DNA of 64,000 bases. It comes from Heliocidaris erythrogramma (lineage: Eukaryota > Echinodermata > Echinoidea > Camarodonta > Echinometridae). The notes under the pieces are model-generated. The model was not told the origin of the DNA. It was given only the letters and a program-made list of their open reading frames with translations, and ran no database searches. Shown here in pieces: positions 11,186 to 22,430 of the stretch; the first letter of the stretch is position 1; every line of letters begins with the position of its first letter. The stretch lies in NCBI GenBank assembly GCA_025617745.1, contig CM046864.1, positions 24,035,152 to 24,099,151 on the forward strand, written 5' to 3'. The translations under genes were made by a program, and so were the position numbers.

Positions 11186-12610
11186 AACCCCCCGTAGGTG
11201 TCTCTTGTACAAATTAATATACGTATTTCCGCGAAGACTGACGTCACTTGCCCGATCAATTTGTGGATTCTACATCTGGCGAGCGAGCGAAGCAAGCGAG
11301 CAAATTTTTGGCCCTTTAATTTTACAGCCTGTAGAGGAAATATTCTTACCAAAATATACGAGATAAGGTATTTACATCTGATATTCGGGCAGTTCGCTCT
11401 GCTGCCCGAACATCGGGTGACTTTGTTTGTTTGCTTATTCATTGGAACATACAATTCATTTATATACATTTGAATTCTGAATGTGAGTATATTGAAAATT
11501 GATATTTAACAAAAGGAATCAGAACGCAGGAGACCGTCGTCATGAGCGAATTGCTTGATATCGACGAATTTTGCACTGTCATCCGACTCGCCTTTATAGA
11601 TGCCTGAAAGACATCTTTCGAGGATGGCGCTGGGCCAGCGCTACAGGGTGGGGGAGGGGGGTTGCCCCCTATGATTTTTCAAGTGACCACCCTCCCCCTA
11701 AAAAGAAACAGAAGAAACAAAAAGAATATATATATAGGCTCTATTTTATTTTCATATACATGTATAATTCGTTGGAATGACCCAGTTGTGGGTCGGTCAA
11801 TGGAGGTGCACACCAGCTTTGATTTTCATTATCAGATTATTCATCAATTGTCTATTGTTTTGAACTACTTTGGTTATATTTTTTGTATTATCATCATCAT
11901 TATCATCATCATGACCATCATCATCATCATCATCATCATCATCATTGTCATTATTTGTTCATCTAAACCATGAATAATCTCAGTTGTGGGCAAGGGGGCA
12001 CTATGCCTGCCCACTTATATCCAAACTCGACTCTTTGGCTCGCTTTAATCGCACGCAGTTCATGAGTAGAGCAGAACTGCATATTATGCAAAGAATAGAA
12101 TTAAAAGAAAAAGAATAGAAAAAAAATTAATATGTGATATTAAAGAGAATGTAGGAGTAGGGTATAGCAAATTGAACTGATGAAAAAAAAATTGTCCATC
12201 TTTTCAAAGGGTGTGCGTAGGCTTAATAACGTTGTCTGCTAGTCGTCTTGCCCCTCCTATGAAAATACCCTTGCGCCACCCCTGACAAAGGAGTCAATGA
12301 ACGTTTCAGTGAGTGTGTCCTAACCATATATGCCTGTGCATTGCTTTAATGTTCATGGTTCAACAGCCCTGCTTACTAGTCTGAATTCCTTATCAATTGC
12401 CATAAAGCATTGTAAGGACATCACATACACACAAATTGACTCCTGTACAAGGGTTGAAAATTTGACAAAATCTGGAAGCTACCTTCAAAAATAATCTTGA
12501 ATTTAATTAAACTGATTTATATAGATTAAATCACCTCCAACCAGGGGTGTCGATGCGTGTTCATGATTAGGGGGGGGGGGGGGGGTTGTCCGGCCGGCGA
12601 GGGAAGTGAA
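11186..12610. other. Repeat-rich spacer with (ATC)n microsatellite
   Basis: Contains a GCGAGCGAAGC-type repeat near 11,280, a (ATC)n tract at about 11,887-11,945 and a G run near 12,570. No gene is supported. Confidence 0.5.
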
Positions 12611-13690
12611 GTCAGTGGCGTATCTATAGGCATTATGGGGCCCCGGGGCAAACAATGAAGTTCCCCCCCCCCCCCCCCCCCCTCCCCAGAGTGCCTAGAC
12701 TTACCTACGTTATTGTAGAAGCGAGCCTGAGCAAAGCGACCGAGCGAAAAAATGTTATAACGCAATTTCTTGTGCATTTTACCCAGGAAATTTTGCAATT
12801 GACCACCGCAATTGAGCGGTAGAGAAGCTCAAATTGTATACATTGATAAACGGTTTTCTGTTCACTCACTTCTATATCGGGAGCAAAAGTAACAAAAACC
12901 CTAGCCTATAGGCTTGAGAAAGAGTCGATAAAATCAGCAAGGCTACCTGAATTTGAGATTCCTTTCAAAACTTGAACCTTTGCAAATGCTGTTTTATACA
13001 CTTTATCCTATATTGGGGGCGCAAAATATATATATGAAACTTACATGATTATAGCGAGCAAAGCAATTACATCTTTATTTTTTCAAATTCTGAACCCTTT
13101 AAGCTATTTAAGAACTATACTGGCCAGTGGCGTATCTAGGGATTATGGCGCCCGGGGCAAACAATTACGTTTCGCCCCAACCCCCGAGTCCCCAAACTTA
13201 TTTAAGTTATTGTAGAAGTGAGGGAGCAAGGCGACCGAGCGGCAATTTTTAAATTTTTAACCCTAAAAAACGTAATTCCCTGTGCATTTTACTCAGGAAA
13301 TTTGACTACTGCTATTGAGCAATCGAGAAGTTCGAATTTTGTACATTGATAAACGGTTTTCTATTCACTCGCTTCCAAAACTGGGAACAAAATTAACCAA
13401 AACCCTTAAGAAGTAGTCGAGAAATTCAGCAAGGCAACGGAAAGTTGGGATTTCATTCAAATGTTGCAAATGTTGCAAATGCTGTTTTATACAGTTTATT
13501 GCGGGCGCAATATATCTAGCAAGATTCAGATGAAACTTATTACATGATAGCGAGCAGAACGACGACAATTACATTTTTATTTTTCAAATTTTAAACCCTT
13601 TAAGCTGTTTGAGAACTTTATACGGGGGGCGAACAAAAAGTTCGTGGGAAAAAAAAAATTTAGCATACGGCGAGGGGGGGGGGGGGGAGG
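12611..13690. repeat. Two diverged tandem copies of a ~515-bp repeat
   Basis: AGTGGCGTATCTA starts both copies, near 12,614 and 13,129. Similarity extends through TTATTGTAGAAG, CATTGATAAACGGTTTTCT, GCAAATGCTGTTTTATACA and CCCTTTAAGCT in the same order. The copies differ by many substitutions and by poly-C/poly-G length. A third partial relative may follow to about 13,930. Confidence 0.75.
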
Positions 13691-14445
13691 CGCAAAATTA
13701 CGAGATCCTTAACGCTAATAATTAGGCAAGGGAGCAAAGCAACTGAGCTTTTGAAATTTTTGCATTTCCAACCCTCCAGAACTGTATTGGGGGGGGGGCG
13801 CATAATCCGTAAGCATTATGATTTTTCTTCATTAACCCCGTTTCCTTTCTCTTTTGCATTTTTGCGCCCCCTCCAAGTGCGGCCCGTCCCCCCCTCCCCC
13901 CCCCCCCCCCCCCTCGTCCCCCTAGATTTGTAGGGGGCTGGGTTTGACCTTATGATGAGTGCTTTTACATATCCCCCATAACTTTGCTAGACTCGTACTC
14001 AAATGTGCACCCCAATGCGGAGCGCAACTGAACATGTGCACACCCTACCCTCCCCCCCCCCCATTCCCTTATCCAACGCTGCCGTCACGGCCGGCCCCTC
14101 TTTTCAAATAAATTCTTCAGGAATGGCTCGAAATTTCTTTGCAGGGCATTATCGTCAGCGCATTTGCACTAAGGATTTCAGACACTGCGTTTAGGCTGAG
14201 ATTTTTTGGGGAAATAGGTTGCATTCCGACTTAATTTTCCACAAGCCAGGACCGGCCGGGTTCCGCACGTGCTTGACCCCCCCCCCCCTTTCTTTTCCTC
14301 CTTATCTTTTTTTCCCCTTATTTTCTTTCCCCCCCCCCTTTCTCCTTCTTTCCTTTCTCCTTTCTTCTTCTTCTTTTTCTTTTCCCCTCTTTTTTCTTTT
14401 TTTTTCGCCGCCAATAGGGGGGCCGCGGCCGCCCCCCTGGATCCG
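13691..14445. repeat. Low-complexity poly-G/poly-C and polypyrimidine block
   Basis: Long C runs at about 13,893-13,912 and 14,057, and a polypyrimidine tract at 14,277-14,405. Proline- or lysine-rich open frames over it are compositional. No gene is seen. Confidence 0.7.
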
Positions 14446-14838
14446 CTAGTGCAATGGATTGATTCATACTTACCAGACCGTACACAGAGGGTAATAATCA
14501 ACGGGACTTCCTCAGCTCCACTCGCTCTCAGCTGCGGAGTTCCTCAAGGCTCCGTTGTCGGCCCTCTACTGTTTCTTCTTTACGCTGGTCCTCTTGCAAA
14601 AATCATCACTGGCCACCAGGGTGTAAACTACGCTATGTATGCAGATGACACTCAAAGCTATTTAACTATGTCACCTCGTGGTAAGATCAATACACTAAAA
14701 GATTGTCTAGAGGACATCAAGGTCTGGTCGGCCAATAACAGACTCCGTCTCAACGAACGTAAATCAGAACTTCCATCGTTTGGAAGATTGCTCCATAGTC
14801 GTGGACCACAGTGTCTGACAGAATTAAGCAGTGACTGA
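14446..14838 (+). pseudogene. Reverse transcriptase fragment, non-LTR (CR1/L2-like)
   Basis: An RT palm fragment in one frame. WIDSYLPDRTQRV is followed by CGVPQGSVVGPLLFLLY and the catalytic YADD in AMYADDTQSY, then IKVWSANNRLRLNERKSE. Both flanks of the RT domain are missing, and the N-terminal side abuts the polypyrimidine block. The motif wording differs from the 7.3-kb family, so this is a second LINE lineage. It directly abuts the end of the minus-strand element to its right. Confidence 0.8.
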
Positions 14839-14847
14839 GTTTGAACA

Positions 14848-17230
14848 TTAGAATAATGTATTACTTGAGCGAGTGTTGTGGCAGTGAATGAATTTATTGA
14901 TAACGAACATTTCGGAAATATTGCTATGAATAATATTATGAATTGTGCAAAACAATAAAGCTGCTATTTGTAATGTGTGTATATCATAAGGAGTAAAGGG
15001 TTTTAGAAGAACAAATAATGGACGTGAATGAGCTCTAAATGATGAATTTGTACAAATTCTCAATATTCTTTTGTAATTTATTAAGGGTTACATTTTGGTT
15101 ACCTACATTCGCCCAAATGATATAACAATATTGCAGATGCGGCAAGGTGAGGCAATTATACAACATAAGCAACTCCTTTTCTTGCAAAATAAACGACGTT
15201 TACACAGAATTCCAGCAGTTTTGGAAACCTTATTTACAACGGTAGAACGATGTTCATTAAAAGATAATGTGTCATCTAAAATTTACACCAGAAATATGAC
15301 TTTTTAGAGACATGTAAAGAGGTTTTGTTAATATGTATTTTCACAGCAGGTATATCACGTTTTATATGTTCTTTATTACCAATTCATTTGCATTAAACCA
15401 GTTAAAGACCTTAACCGATTCTCCATTTGTCGTTTTAAAAACACATCCAAATCATTGTGAGAAGCAATCAAATTTGTGTCATCCGCAAAGGGGAAAAAAT
15501 GAAAAAAGGATGAAACATTACATAAGTCATGTATATAAATTAGAAACAGGAGATGCCCCAGTGTGGAGCCCTGTGGAACTCCACATCGGACCCTATCATG
15601 ACGAGAAACAGAATTGTCATAAACAGTATAATGAAAACGATCAGATAAATAATCATGAAACCATTATTAAGAGCAATACCACGTATACCAATATTAGACA
15701 ATTAGCAAATCATATCTTATGATAAATTACATCAAAGCCTTTAGAAAAATCAAGAAATATACCAAATGAGTGTAAATCAGCATTCGTGTTATTAAGAATA
15801 TAATCATGGAGATCATCCAGGGCAAGATCACATGAAGAATTATGGTTCTAAAACCATATTGTGATTGTTCTTATTAATGATATATATATAAGTCTCTTGT
15901 ACATTAGCCTTTCTAAAATCTTAGAAAAACAGGGGAGTAAGGTTGTTGGTGTATAGTTTGAGAATAAGTTAGGATCTCCTTGTTTAAATAAAGGAATTAG
16001 TTTACCAATTTCCATTATTTTTAGAAACCCTACCTGAAGAAAATGAAAGATTTTGTTATGTGAACAACGGGCTTAGTAATAAAATGTATAACTTTCTTAA
16101 CAACTGAATGACTTATACGATTAAATCCCATGCTTTTATTTCCCTTAAAATGTTTAGCAATCTCTATAATAATTATCATTTTCATTTGTAGGGTTGAGAA
16201 ATATAGAATTTTGACAGTTTTGTGAAAGAAGGGAAGAACAATTTTGATTGGAAGTTTGAGCATGGTTAGCTTGAATTCTTGTTGCAATATTGGAGGAAAA
16301 AAAATTGAATTCTTCAACAACGGTTTGACTATCTGGTATTTTAGTATCATCCTTCATGAAGTAACATGATGAAATATTTTGTTTCCTACTTTTCCAATTA
16401 AGTTATTAATAATATTCCATAATTTTGAAAGGTTATTCCTGTGTTTCTGCAGGAGGTTACAAAAATATTTTTTTTTAAATCGTGTTTAATTTATTGCGAT
16501 ATCTTTTAAACTTACTTTTGTGGACTCATTTCTTTTTTTTTTACAGAATATTTTATACAACTTACCTTTTTGGTTAATACATTTCAATGAAGAATTAGTT
16601 ATCCAAGGTTTACAGATTATTCGCTTATTCTTTCTCTCTTTTTTTTAAAGATACATTTATTTTCATAAACGTTCTTTAAAGTACTTAGGAATTTATCAAG
16701 CATTATCAGTATCAGAAGCTAAAACCTCCTCCCAGACAATAATGGATAAATCATTTTTAAGGAATTCATACTCAGTGTGAGAGATTAAAGGGCAAAAGGT
16801 TGTTTGAGGGGTTGATTATTCGGGAGACATGTTAGGTATTTGAAATACTGGTAAATTGTCAGAATATCACTGTAAGATATTCCAGTCTGAATTTGAGTAG
16901 AATTTATATTAGATAGAATATTTTCAATAAGAGTTGCTGACTTAGTGGTTATTCGCGTGGGTTTATCTATTAATAGACGGAATGAATTATTATATACAAT
17001 ATTATTAACGAAATCATTTATGTAATTCAATGTGTTACAATTGAGAAAATTAATGCTGAAATTCCCCATGATATAAATATTTTTATTTTCGCATGAAACA
17101 TTCTCCAGACATTTTTTTATATTAACATAGAAAACCTGAATGGGCTTATTTGGGTCCCCATAAATAATACCAATAATTACATTCTTTTTATTTGAAAACA
17201 CAATTTCTGTAAATAAAAAAGCTTATAATG
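14848..17230 (-). pseudogene. Non-LTR retrotransposon, minus strand, decayed (same family as 7.3 kb)
   Basis: Read right to left. An endonuclease segment (17,201-16,785) carries IIGIIYGDPNKP, GNFSINFL (normally GDFNINLL, so a catalytic Asp is replaced by Asn) and DKPTRITTKSATL. An RT N-terminal segment with VVEEFNFFSSNIATRIQ follows near 16,350-16,160. Broken RT core pieces lie near 15,840-15,470, and the post-RT tail with LLKPFTPYDIHTLQIA is at 15,063-14,848. Stops and frameshifts are frequent. DKPTRIT and the tail match the plus-strand copy at 7.3-9.9 kb. Confidence 0.75.
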
Positions 17231-17329
17231 CCACGTCGTCGGATGGTAGAGATTTTTATGTACATTTGTATGATTTTTTTGGTTTGTTTAAGAACAGAAA
17301 GAAAAAAAGAAAAGCTTATAAAAAGCAAA

Positions 17330-17531
17330 TAGTCACCTATGATATATAGCAATAAAATGGCAGCAGTGACATCTGCTATTTCATTTTCATTTTATGTTTG
17401 CACCAGTGTGACACCATCATAATTGTAAAAAAAACGGCCGCGGTTGTTTTGAAAAACAGTTTGCATGAAATGATGAATATCGTGAAAATATAAGATTTTG
17501 ACGTAACTGGACTTCCGATCTTCAACTGCAA
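17330..17531 (+). promoter_or_regulatory. Putative 5' leader / promoter region of the TBC gene
   Basis: Sequence upstream of the proposed first coding exon. It contains AAAATGGCAGC near 17,353, similar to a YY1-type initiator motif. The frame of the start codon has a stop at 17,499-17,501 and no earlier ATG, so the ATG at 17,532 is the first in frame. No TATA box is obvious. Function is inferred from position only. Confidence 0.3.
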
Positions 17532-17656
17532 ATGGAAGCTGAGAAGCTCATCATTAGAAGTAAAACCCCAGATGGTGTAGTCAGCTTTGATGAACATGGG
17601 TTCGCTGTCTTTTCAGAAGATCAAGCGGATATTGAGCGTTGCCACAAATACACAGG
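17532..17656 (+). CDS. TBC gene, proposed exon 1 (start codon)
   Basis: ATG at 17,532 opens 41 codons with acidic/charged composition and FDEHGFAVFSED, which resembles the D..GF segment that often precedes a TBC domain. It ends at 17,656 (ACAGG|GTAAGC) leaving two bases of a codon. Exon 2 supplies exactly one base, giving Gly, so the phases agree. No other plausible upstream exon was found in the 14.8 kb intron. A transcript is needed to confirm the link. Confidence 0.65.
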
Positions 17657-17689
17657 GTAAGCATGGTAAAAATTGCCCCGGGACGTAGC

Positions 17690-17735
17690 CCAACATGCCC
17701 AACCAGACGCCGTCACCGTGCGAAGCACGGCGTCT
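17690..17735. repeat. GC-rich hairpin in intron 1
   Basis: GACGCCGTCACCGTGC is followed by GCACGGCGTC, forming a short stem-loop just after exon 1. Confidence 0.6.
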
Positions 17736-17774
17736 GACAACTGACAAAGACACGGACACATAGCCTACTAATTA

Positions 17775-17882
17775 TGACTGACATAGGCCTAGGCCTACTA
17801 CTACTACTAGTAGGCCTACTAGTAGTAGTACTAGGCTAGTACTACTAGCCTACTACTAGTGCCTACTACTAGGCCTACTACT
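17775..17882. repeat. TAGGCCTA/CTAGTA palindromic microsatellite
   Basis: Repeated TAGGCCTAC and ACTAGTAG words in alternating orientation over about 105 bp. It has no spacers of constant size and is not a CRISPR array. Confidence 0.8.
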
Positions 17883-19310
17883 TACATTTCGACACCCCTC
17901 ATTGTCGCTTATAACAATGTACAAAATTAATTTTAAATGTACCGTATCTTATGTTAAACTTCCAATTTTACGTTATACTCACAATAGTCACATGACACAT
18001 GTCATGAAATTGATTGCTTGGAATTTTTGGATGGATTTGTTTAACTTGCCTTGGTTAAAATCCCCAGCAGCAATGAAGCATGGCAAGCCATCGCATCAGC
18101 CATCACCTCATTTTCATTTCAGAATTTCAGGCAATGTCCACCATGTCCAGCCACAGCCACTCTCTCTAGGAGTCTAGACAGAAAAATCTGTCTGTTTGGA
18201 TAGCCACTGCCAAAAAAAAAAAAAAAAAAATGAACTAGAAAGGCCGTCAAAGGCGGCAGACCCACGCCTTAACCCAATAGGTTTTGTTTTGTTGCGATTA
18301 TTTTTGTAAGCAGTAGCCATTCAAAGGGGATAACAAGAGGCACATCTCCCCCCCCCCCCCCCCCCCCCCAATAAATTTTGCCATATCCAGGTCATAGCTT
18401 TGTGTGTCCCCACCCTTGAAAAAATTCTTCTGAAAAAGATATTTTATTATTGAAACATCCCTCCCCTAAAAGTAATTGATTAGACATGTCAGAGAGCGTG
18501 GCGTGGTGAGAAAAAAAATGTTAGCAATTTCAGTCATGTCAGTGTTAGTAAATGTATTCATGTTCTATCTTTACATTGCAATTCGGGTTGTTGTTTTTTT
18601 TTTCATCGGGCTTGGATAAAATAAATATGACGACAAAAGAAGTTGGATCTCGACTTGAAAATGACGTGCATGCGAGGCACAGAGCTTACTCACTCAGTAC
18701 TACAGTCAGCCGGCCCCATGCAGGCACTTCGCGACAGTGCTGTGTATATGTACGTACACTACAGCTACTCAGCCACTCACTCAGATCAACACACGCGAAC
18801 ACTCGCGAGTGCGATAGACTCACTCACGTCGAACAAACGCACCAGATTTTCACCGAAAACAATTAAAATCACGTACTACACGTCCACCAGGATAAAATAA
18901 ATCACAAAAACTTCCACAACAAAGTGGAAAGAACCGGGGAAAATAAACAGAAATGCACAGAAGATAAGAAATAGGAGAAATTAGACGTGCTAGGCTATAC
19001 GTATACCGTATACCTAGCCGCTTTCGATTTCGCAACGAGAGTACAGTTCAAGCGCGAAAAATCCCTTGTTGCTGGGCTACGTTGGCTTTGAATATTCATT
19101 GCAGGCTCGTGCGGATTTGAAGTGAAATAGCAAATAATGGGTCTAAAAGTCTTCTAAAATTCATAAACCTGAAATAGATTTTTGGTGAGACGAAGTAATG
19201 AGTGTTTTGATTGACCAAAATATTTCTGCATCGGCAGGCGAAGTTTGGGGTCATCAAACTTTCTAGTTTCTATCCTGTCACTCTCTGAACTGAAGTTCCT
19301 ATACTTTACT
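17883..19310. other. Intron 1 sequence, no gene seen
   Basis: Contains A and C homopolymers (about 18,212 and 18,349) and otherwise unremarkable sequence. No open frame here has recognisable motifs. Confidence 0.4.
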
Positions 19311-19565
19311 ACAGGGTCAAAAGTTCAAGGTCACACAGAATTTGCAGGGGTCAACCAATCATCACCAAAATCTAATCGATTCTTTCCTGTCACTTTCTGA
19401 ACATTCCCTGAAAATTTGGTGCAAATCCGTTCACCCGTTCTCTTGTTATCTTGTACACAAACAAACAAACAAACAAACAAACAAACAAACAAACAAAAAA
19501 AACAAAAAAAAAACATACGGAGCCCTTTACATAACCCTGCCGATTTTCATCGGCGCGGGTAAAAA
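19310..19565. repeat. Repeat end with (CAAA)n and GCCGATTTTCATCGGC hairpin
   Basis: GTTCAAGGTCACACAG, then AAATTTGGTGCAAATCC, a (AAAC)n tract at 19,457-19,497 and a terminal palindrome GCCGATTTTCATCGGCGCGG. This arrangement resembles the 3' end of a dispersed invertebrate repeat. Confidence 0.5.
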
Positions 19566-20431
19566 CAGCACTCAGTCACAAATGCCTTAAATAATGCTTA
19601 ATATTCCAATTATATAGATGGCTCAAAACTTGCCTGAAAATCTCATAAATAGTGAAAAATGAGGGCTAAATAGTCCATATCATGTCCTGAAAAATATGTT
19701 GACATATTCGTCGTTGCTATGTTAGGCATGTACTATCGATAGTCAAAACCCAAAATCGTCCTGAGTGAGACCAGTAGTCAGTACGATTCGGTGGGTCTCA
19801 CAATTTACCTATGTTCAAATGACCATTGAAAATATGGCCATTTACATGTATGTTTTGGAATTAAAGTATCATATAAAAAAAGATGCCACTTACCTAAACA
19901 GACCTTCCGCAAATCAGCTTTTCCTAAAAAATGTGTAGAATCGATGAATGTCACTTTTTACTCGCAATTTTCGAAACCAGTCCCATTCGCCATGTTGTTG
20001 AAGCAGAAACGAAAATAGGCACTTGCGCATGCGCCTATGAATATTTATTACAATGACGCCATGCATAGTTTTCGTCACAGGAATAATGAATATTCATATA
20101 TCCACTGTGATCCGCCGATCTCGAGCGCTCTCGCTCGAGCCCACTCGTCTAATGAATATTCATAATCCTCCCTTCTTGTCTGTATTATATTGGAGCTGCT
20201 GACGCATTGCAAGCAAAACACCGACCTATGGAAGTTTTTAGTACAGGCTCTTGGAGATAAATATGCCTTTTTTGTATCATCCTCGTTGAAAAGAAAGACG
20301 ACAGTCAATCGGAAAGTTTTGTAAGTACCTAAAGTAGCCTAAAATCAACTAATGTCATGTTTCATGGCTATCATTTTGACAAACGACCTTGTAATTAAGA
20401 GACATCCAAGCAATCAAAGGACTGCTGATCG
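19566..20431. other. Intron 1 sequence, no gene seen
   Basis: Has repeated GAATATTCAT words near 20,090 and 20,150 and a CTCGAGCGCTCTCGCTCGAG palindrome near 20,122, which may be part of an unrecognised repeat. Confidence 0.35.
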
Positions 20432-20461
20432 CAGCCCGAACACTGCGTGTTCGGGCTGCCG
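20432..20461. repeat. Perfect 13-bp-stem hairpin
   Basis: GCAGCCCGAACAC, loop TGC, GTGTTCGGGCTGC. No poly-T run or RNA gene context follows, so the function is unknown. Confidence 0.8.
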
Positions 20462-20799
20462 CAGTAAACTGCATGACAAGCCCATTTCTATGCCTCTCAC
20501 AGGCATAGGCGATTCACTGCGGCACGATTATTCAATGACGCATCGATAGATAACGAACTCAACTGCCATAAAATACAAAGATTCTGACACATTTCACTAA
20601 ATCAACCACTCAAACTACATGTATACAAGAACAAGGTAAGTAGCGATAAAAATGCCTAAAATTGCATACATACCGCCACTTCTTACATGTAGCTCCTTCA
20701 GGGAAAAACTCCTGGGTTTGGTGGGATGCAAAGGGCATCCCGGGTCGATGAACACACAGGCATGCAGAATACGTCATTGATAAACATAGGGGGACCGAT

Positions 20800-20952
20800 T
20801 GTAAAGATGTTACATATCTTTAATAAAAGACACTTTATACAACTTGTTACCGAGTCACATTTCACTTTATTCGTGTCTCCATTTTGAACTGAAGTTAGAC
20901 AGCAACATACCAATTCACATAAGATCATTGTATGGTATCCTTGAACATTACA
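20800..20952 (-). repeat. 3' LTR (minus-strand element)
   Basis: Starts TGTAAAGATG and ends CATTACA on the plus strand, giving the TG...CA termini of an LTR on either strand. Nearly identical to 24,926-25,079. Confidence 0.9.
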
Positions 20953-22061
20953 TCCCTCCCCTTTTTCAGAGATAAAAGCTTTACCTTTTATCTTCACCTG
21001 GTATTGTACGTATGTACTATGCATCAATTATCAGATATCAAGTTAACATTAATATACCTTGACTATCGAAGCTTTGGTATTCAAATCGAGTTACTATAAC
21101 AACTGTGTCGGTATATTGTCATATAAAACCGTGAGTGATACGACTGATTGACAAACATATTTGTTCAGACTCTTATTCTTGACTCCTTTAAACCTGTTAG
21201 AAATTCCAACTTGAAACTTGAAACACAATGAAAATCTTCCAACACTTTCTACTAGAAAAAAGGTAGACAGTACCAAACCATGAATTTTGGCAACATACAT
21301 ACGTCAGGCTCTATGAGATTTAAATCATGCATCCAACAGGGCATATATAAAAACTTGAACTGACCATCACAGAAAACTCTGAGTACTGGTAATAGTTTTA
21401 TGCATCTCAACCACAGAACATAATTTGAAGTTTTCTAACTTTTCTATCCTCCCATCCCCTCCTTTTGGGAAAATCAGTATTTTTTTTCAGTTTGTTTTTT
21501 TTGGTTTTGTGTTGTTGATGAATGAACACCTATGGGCAGATACAAAACAAATTGCATAGCATCATATAACACAAACCATAGAATATACTACAGTTCACCA
21601 GTCAGATAAGGTCCAGCGGCCTATGCTGTGACCGGAACATAATATTTTGACAGTCATGTACAAGATTTTCTGATGCAGGGAGATATAAAATAAAAAGATA
21701 CACACAGAAATCTGGAATACCAAGACTTCTTTCCGTGAATACATTTTCACATCATGGCTGAATGTTTTCTCATCAGAAATGATCAAACAAACTGTCCAAA
21801 AAAAATAGAAGAAATTTGCCTGTGAGAAAACCAGATTAAATATCGTCCTTGGAATCTATGGGGCAAAGGAAAACGGTTTTGTCCAATGTTGCATATTTTG
21901 TTTGACTTTATTTTTCTCACTAATGCAGAGAAAACACAAAACATGCAGCCATGTACCCACTGTGAAATCAACAAAAAATACATAAATGCACGACTTCAAT
22001 AGCAGAAGAATAAAAACAGATGCCGTTCAGTGTTTTTGTCAAGTCAAATACTTAGAAGTGA

Positions 22062-22430
22062 TTACGGCATTACAAAATTATCATAACGCTTTGGGCGTTT
22101 GCGTCGACGGAGTGGATTTCTCCGTGGAGCATTAGGAGCATGCTCATTGTCTTGTGCATCATCAGAGCTTAGAATGTCAGTGTCATGATCATTGTCATTG
22201 TCAACTAGGGGCGCATCAACGACCTTAAAGAATGATGCATTTCGTGTTATTGTTTGCTGTCCACGACGTGCAGTGATCATGGAACCTTTGACGTTGACAA
22301 TGGTAAATGGCTGAGGGTCATAAGGTGTGGTGAATTTGTCAACATAACCATCACGCTTGACTAGTACATTGTCACCGCATTCGAGTGGCGTGGTACGCAT
22401 CTTCATGTGACGCTCTGCATTTTGCTTCAT
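22062..22430 (-). pseudogene. Integrase C-terminal tail of the Gypsy-like element
   Basis: Encodes NAERHMKMRTTPLECGDNVL and a basic C-terminus (RRNPLRRRKRPKRY), matching the region downstream of the integrase core in Gypsy polyproteins. It lies one frame off the RT frame and immediately after it, showing the integrase core (zinc-binding and DDE parts) was deleted. Confidence 0.8.

Noticed and set aside
14219..14450. Pro/Phe- or Lys-rich frames in the polypyrimidine block
   Set aside because: Low-complexity composition only; the RT fragment starts after it.
17775..17882. Repeated palindromic array considered as CRISPR
   Set aside because: No constant repeat/spacer structure and eukaryotic context; it is a microsatellite.
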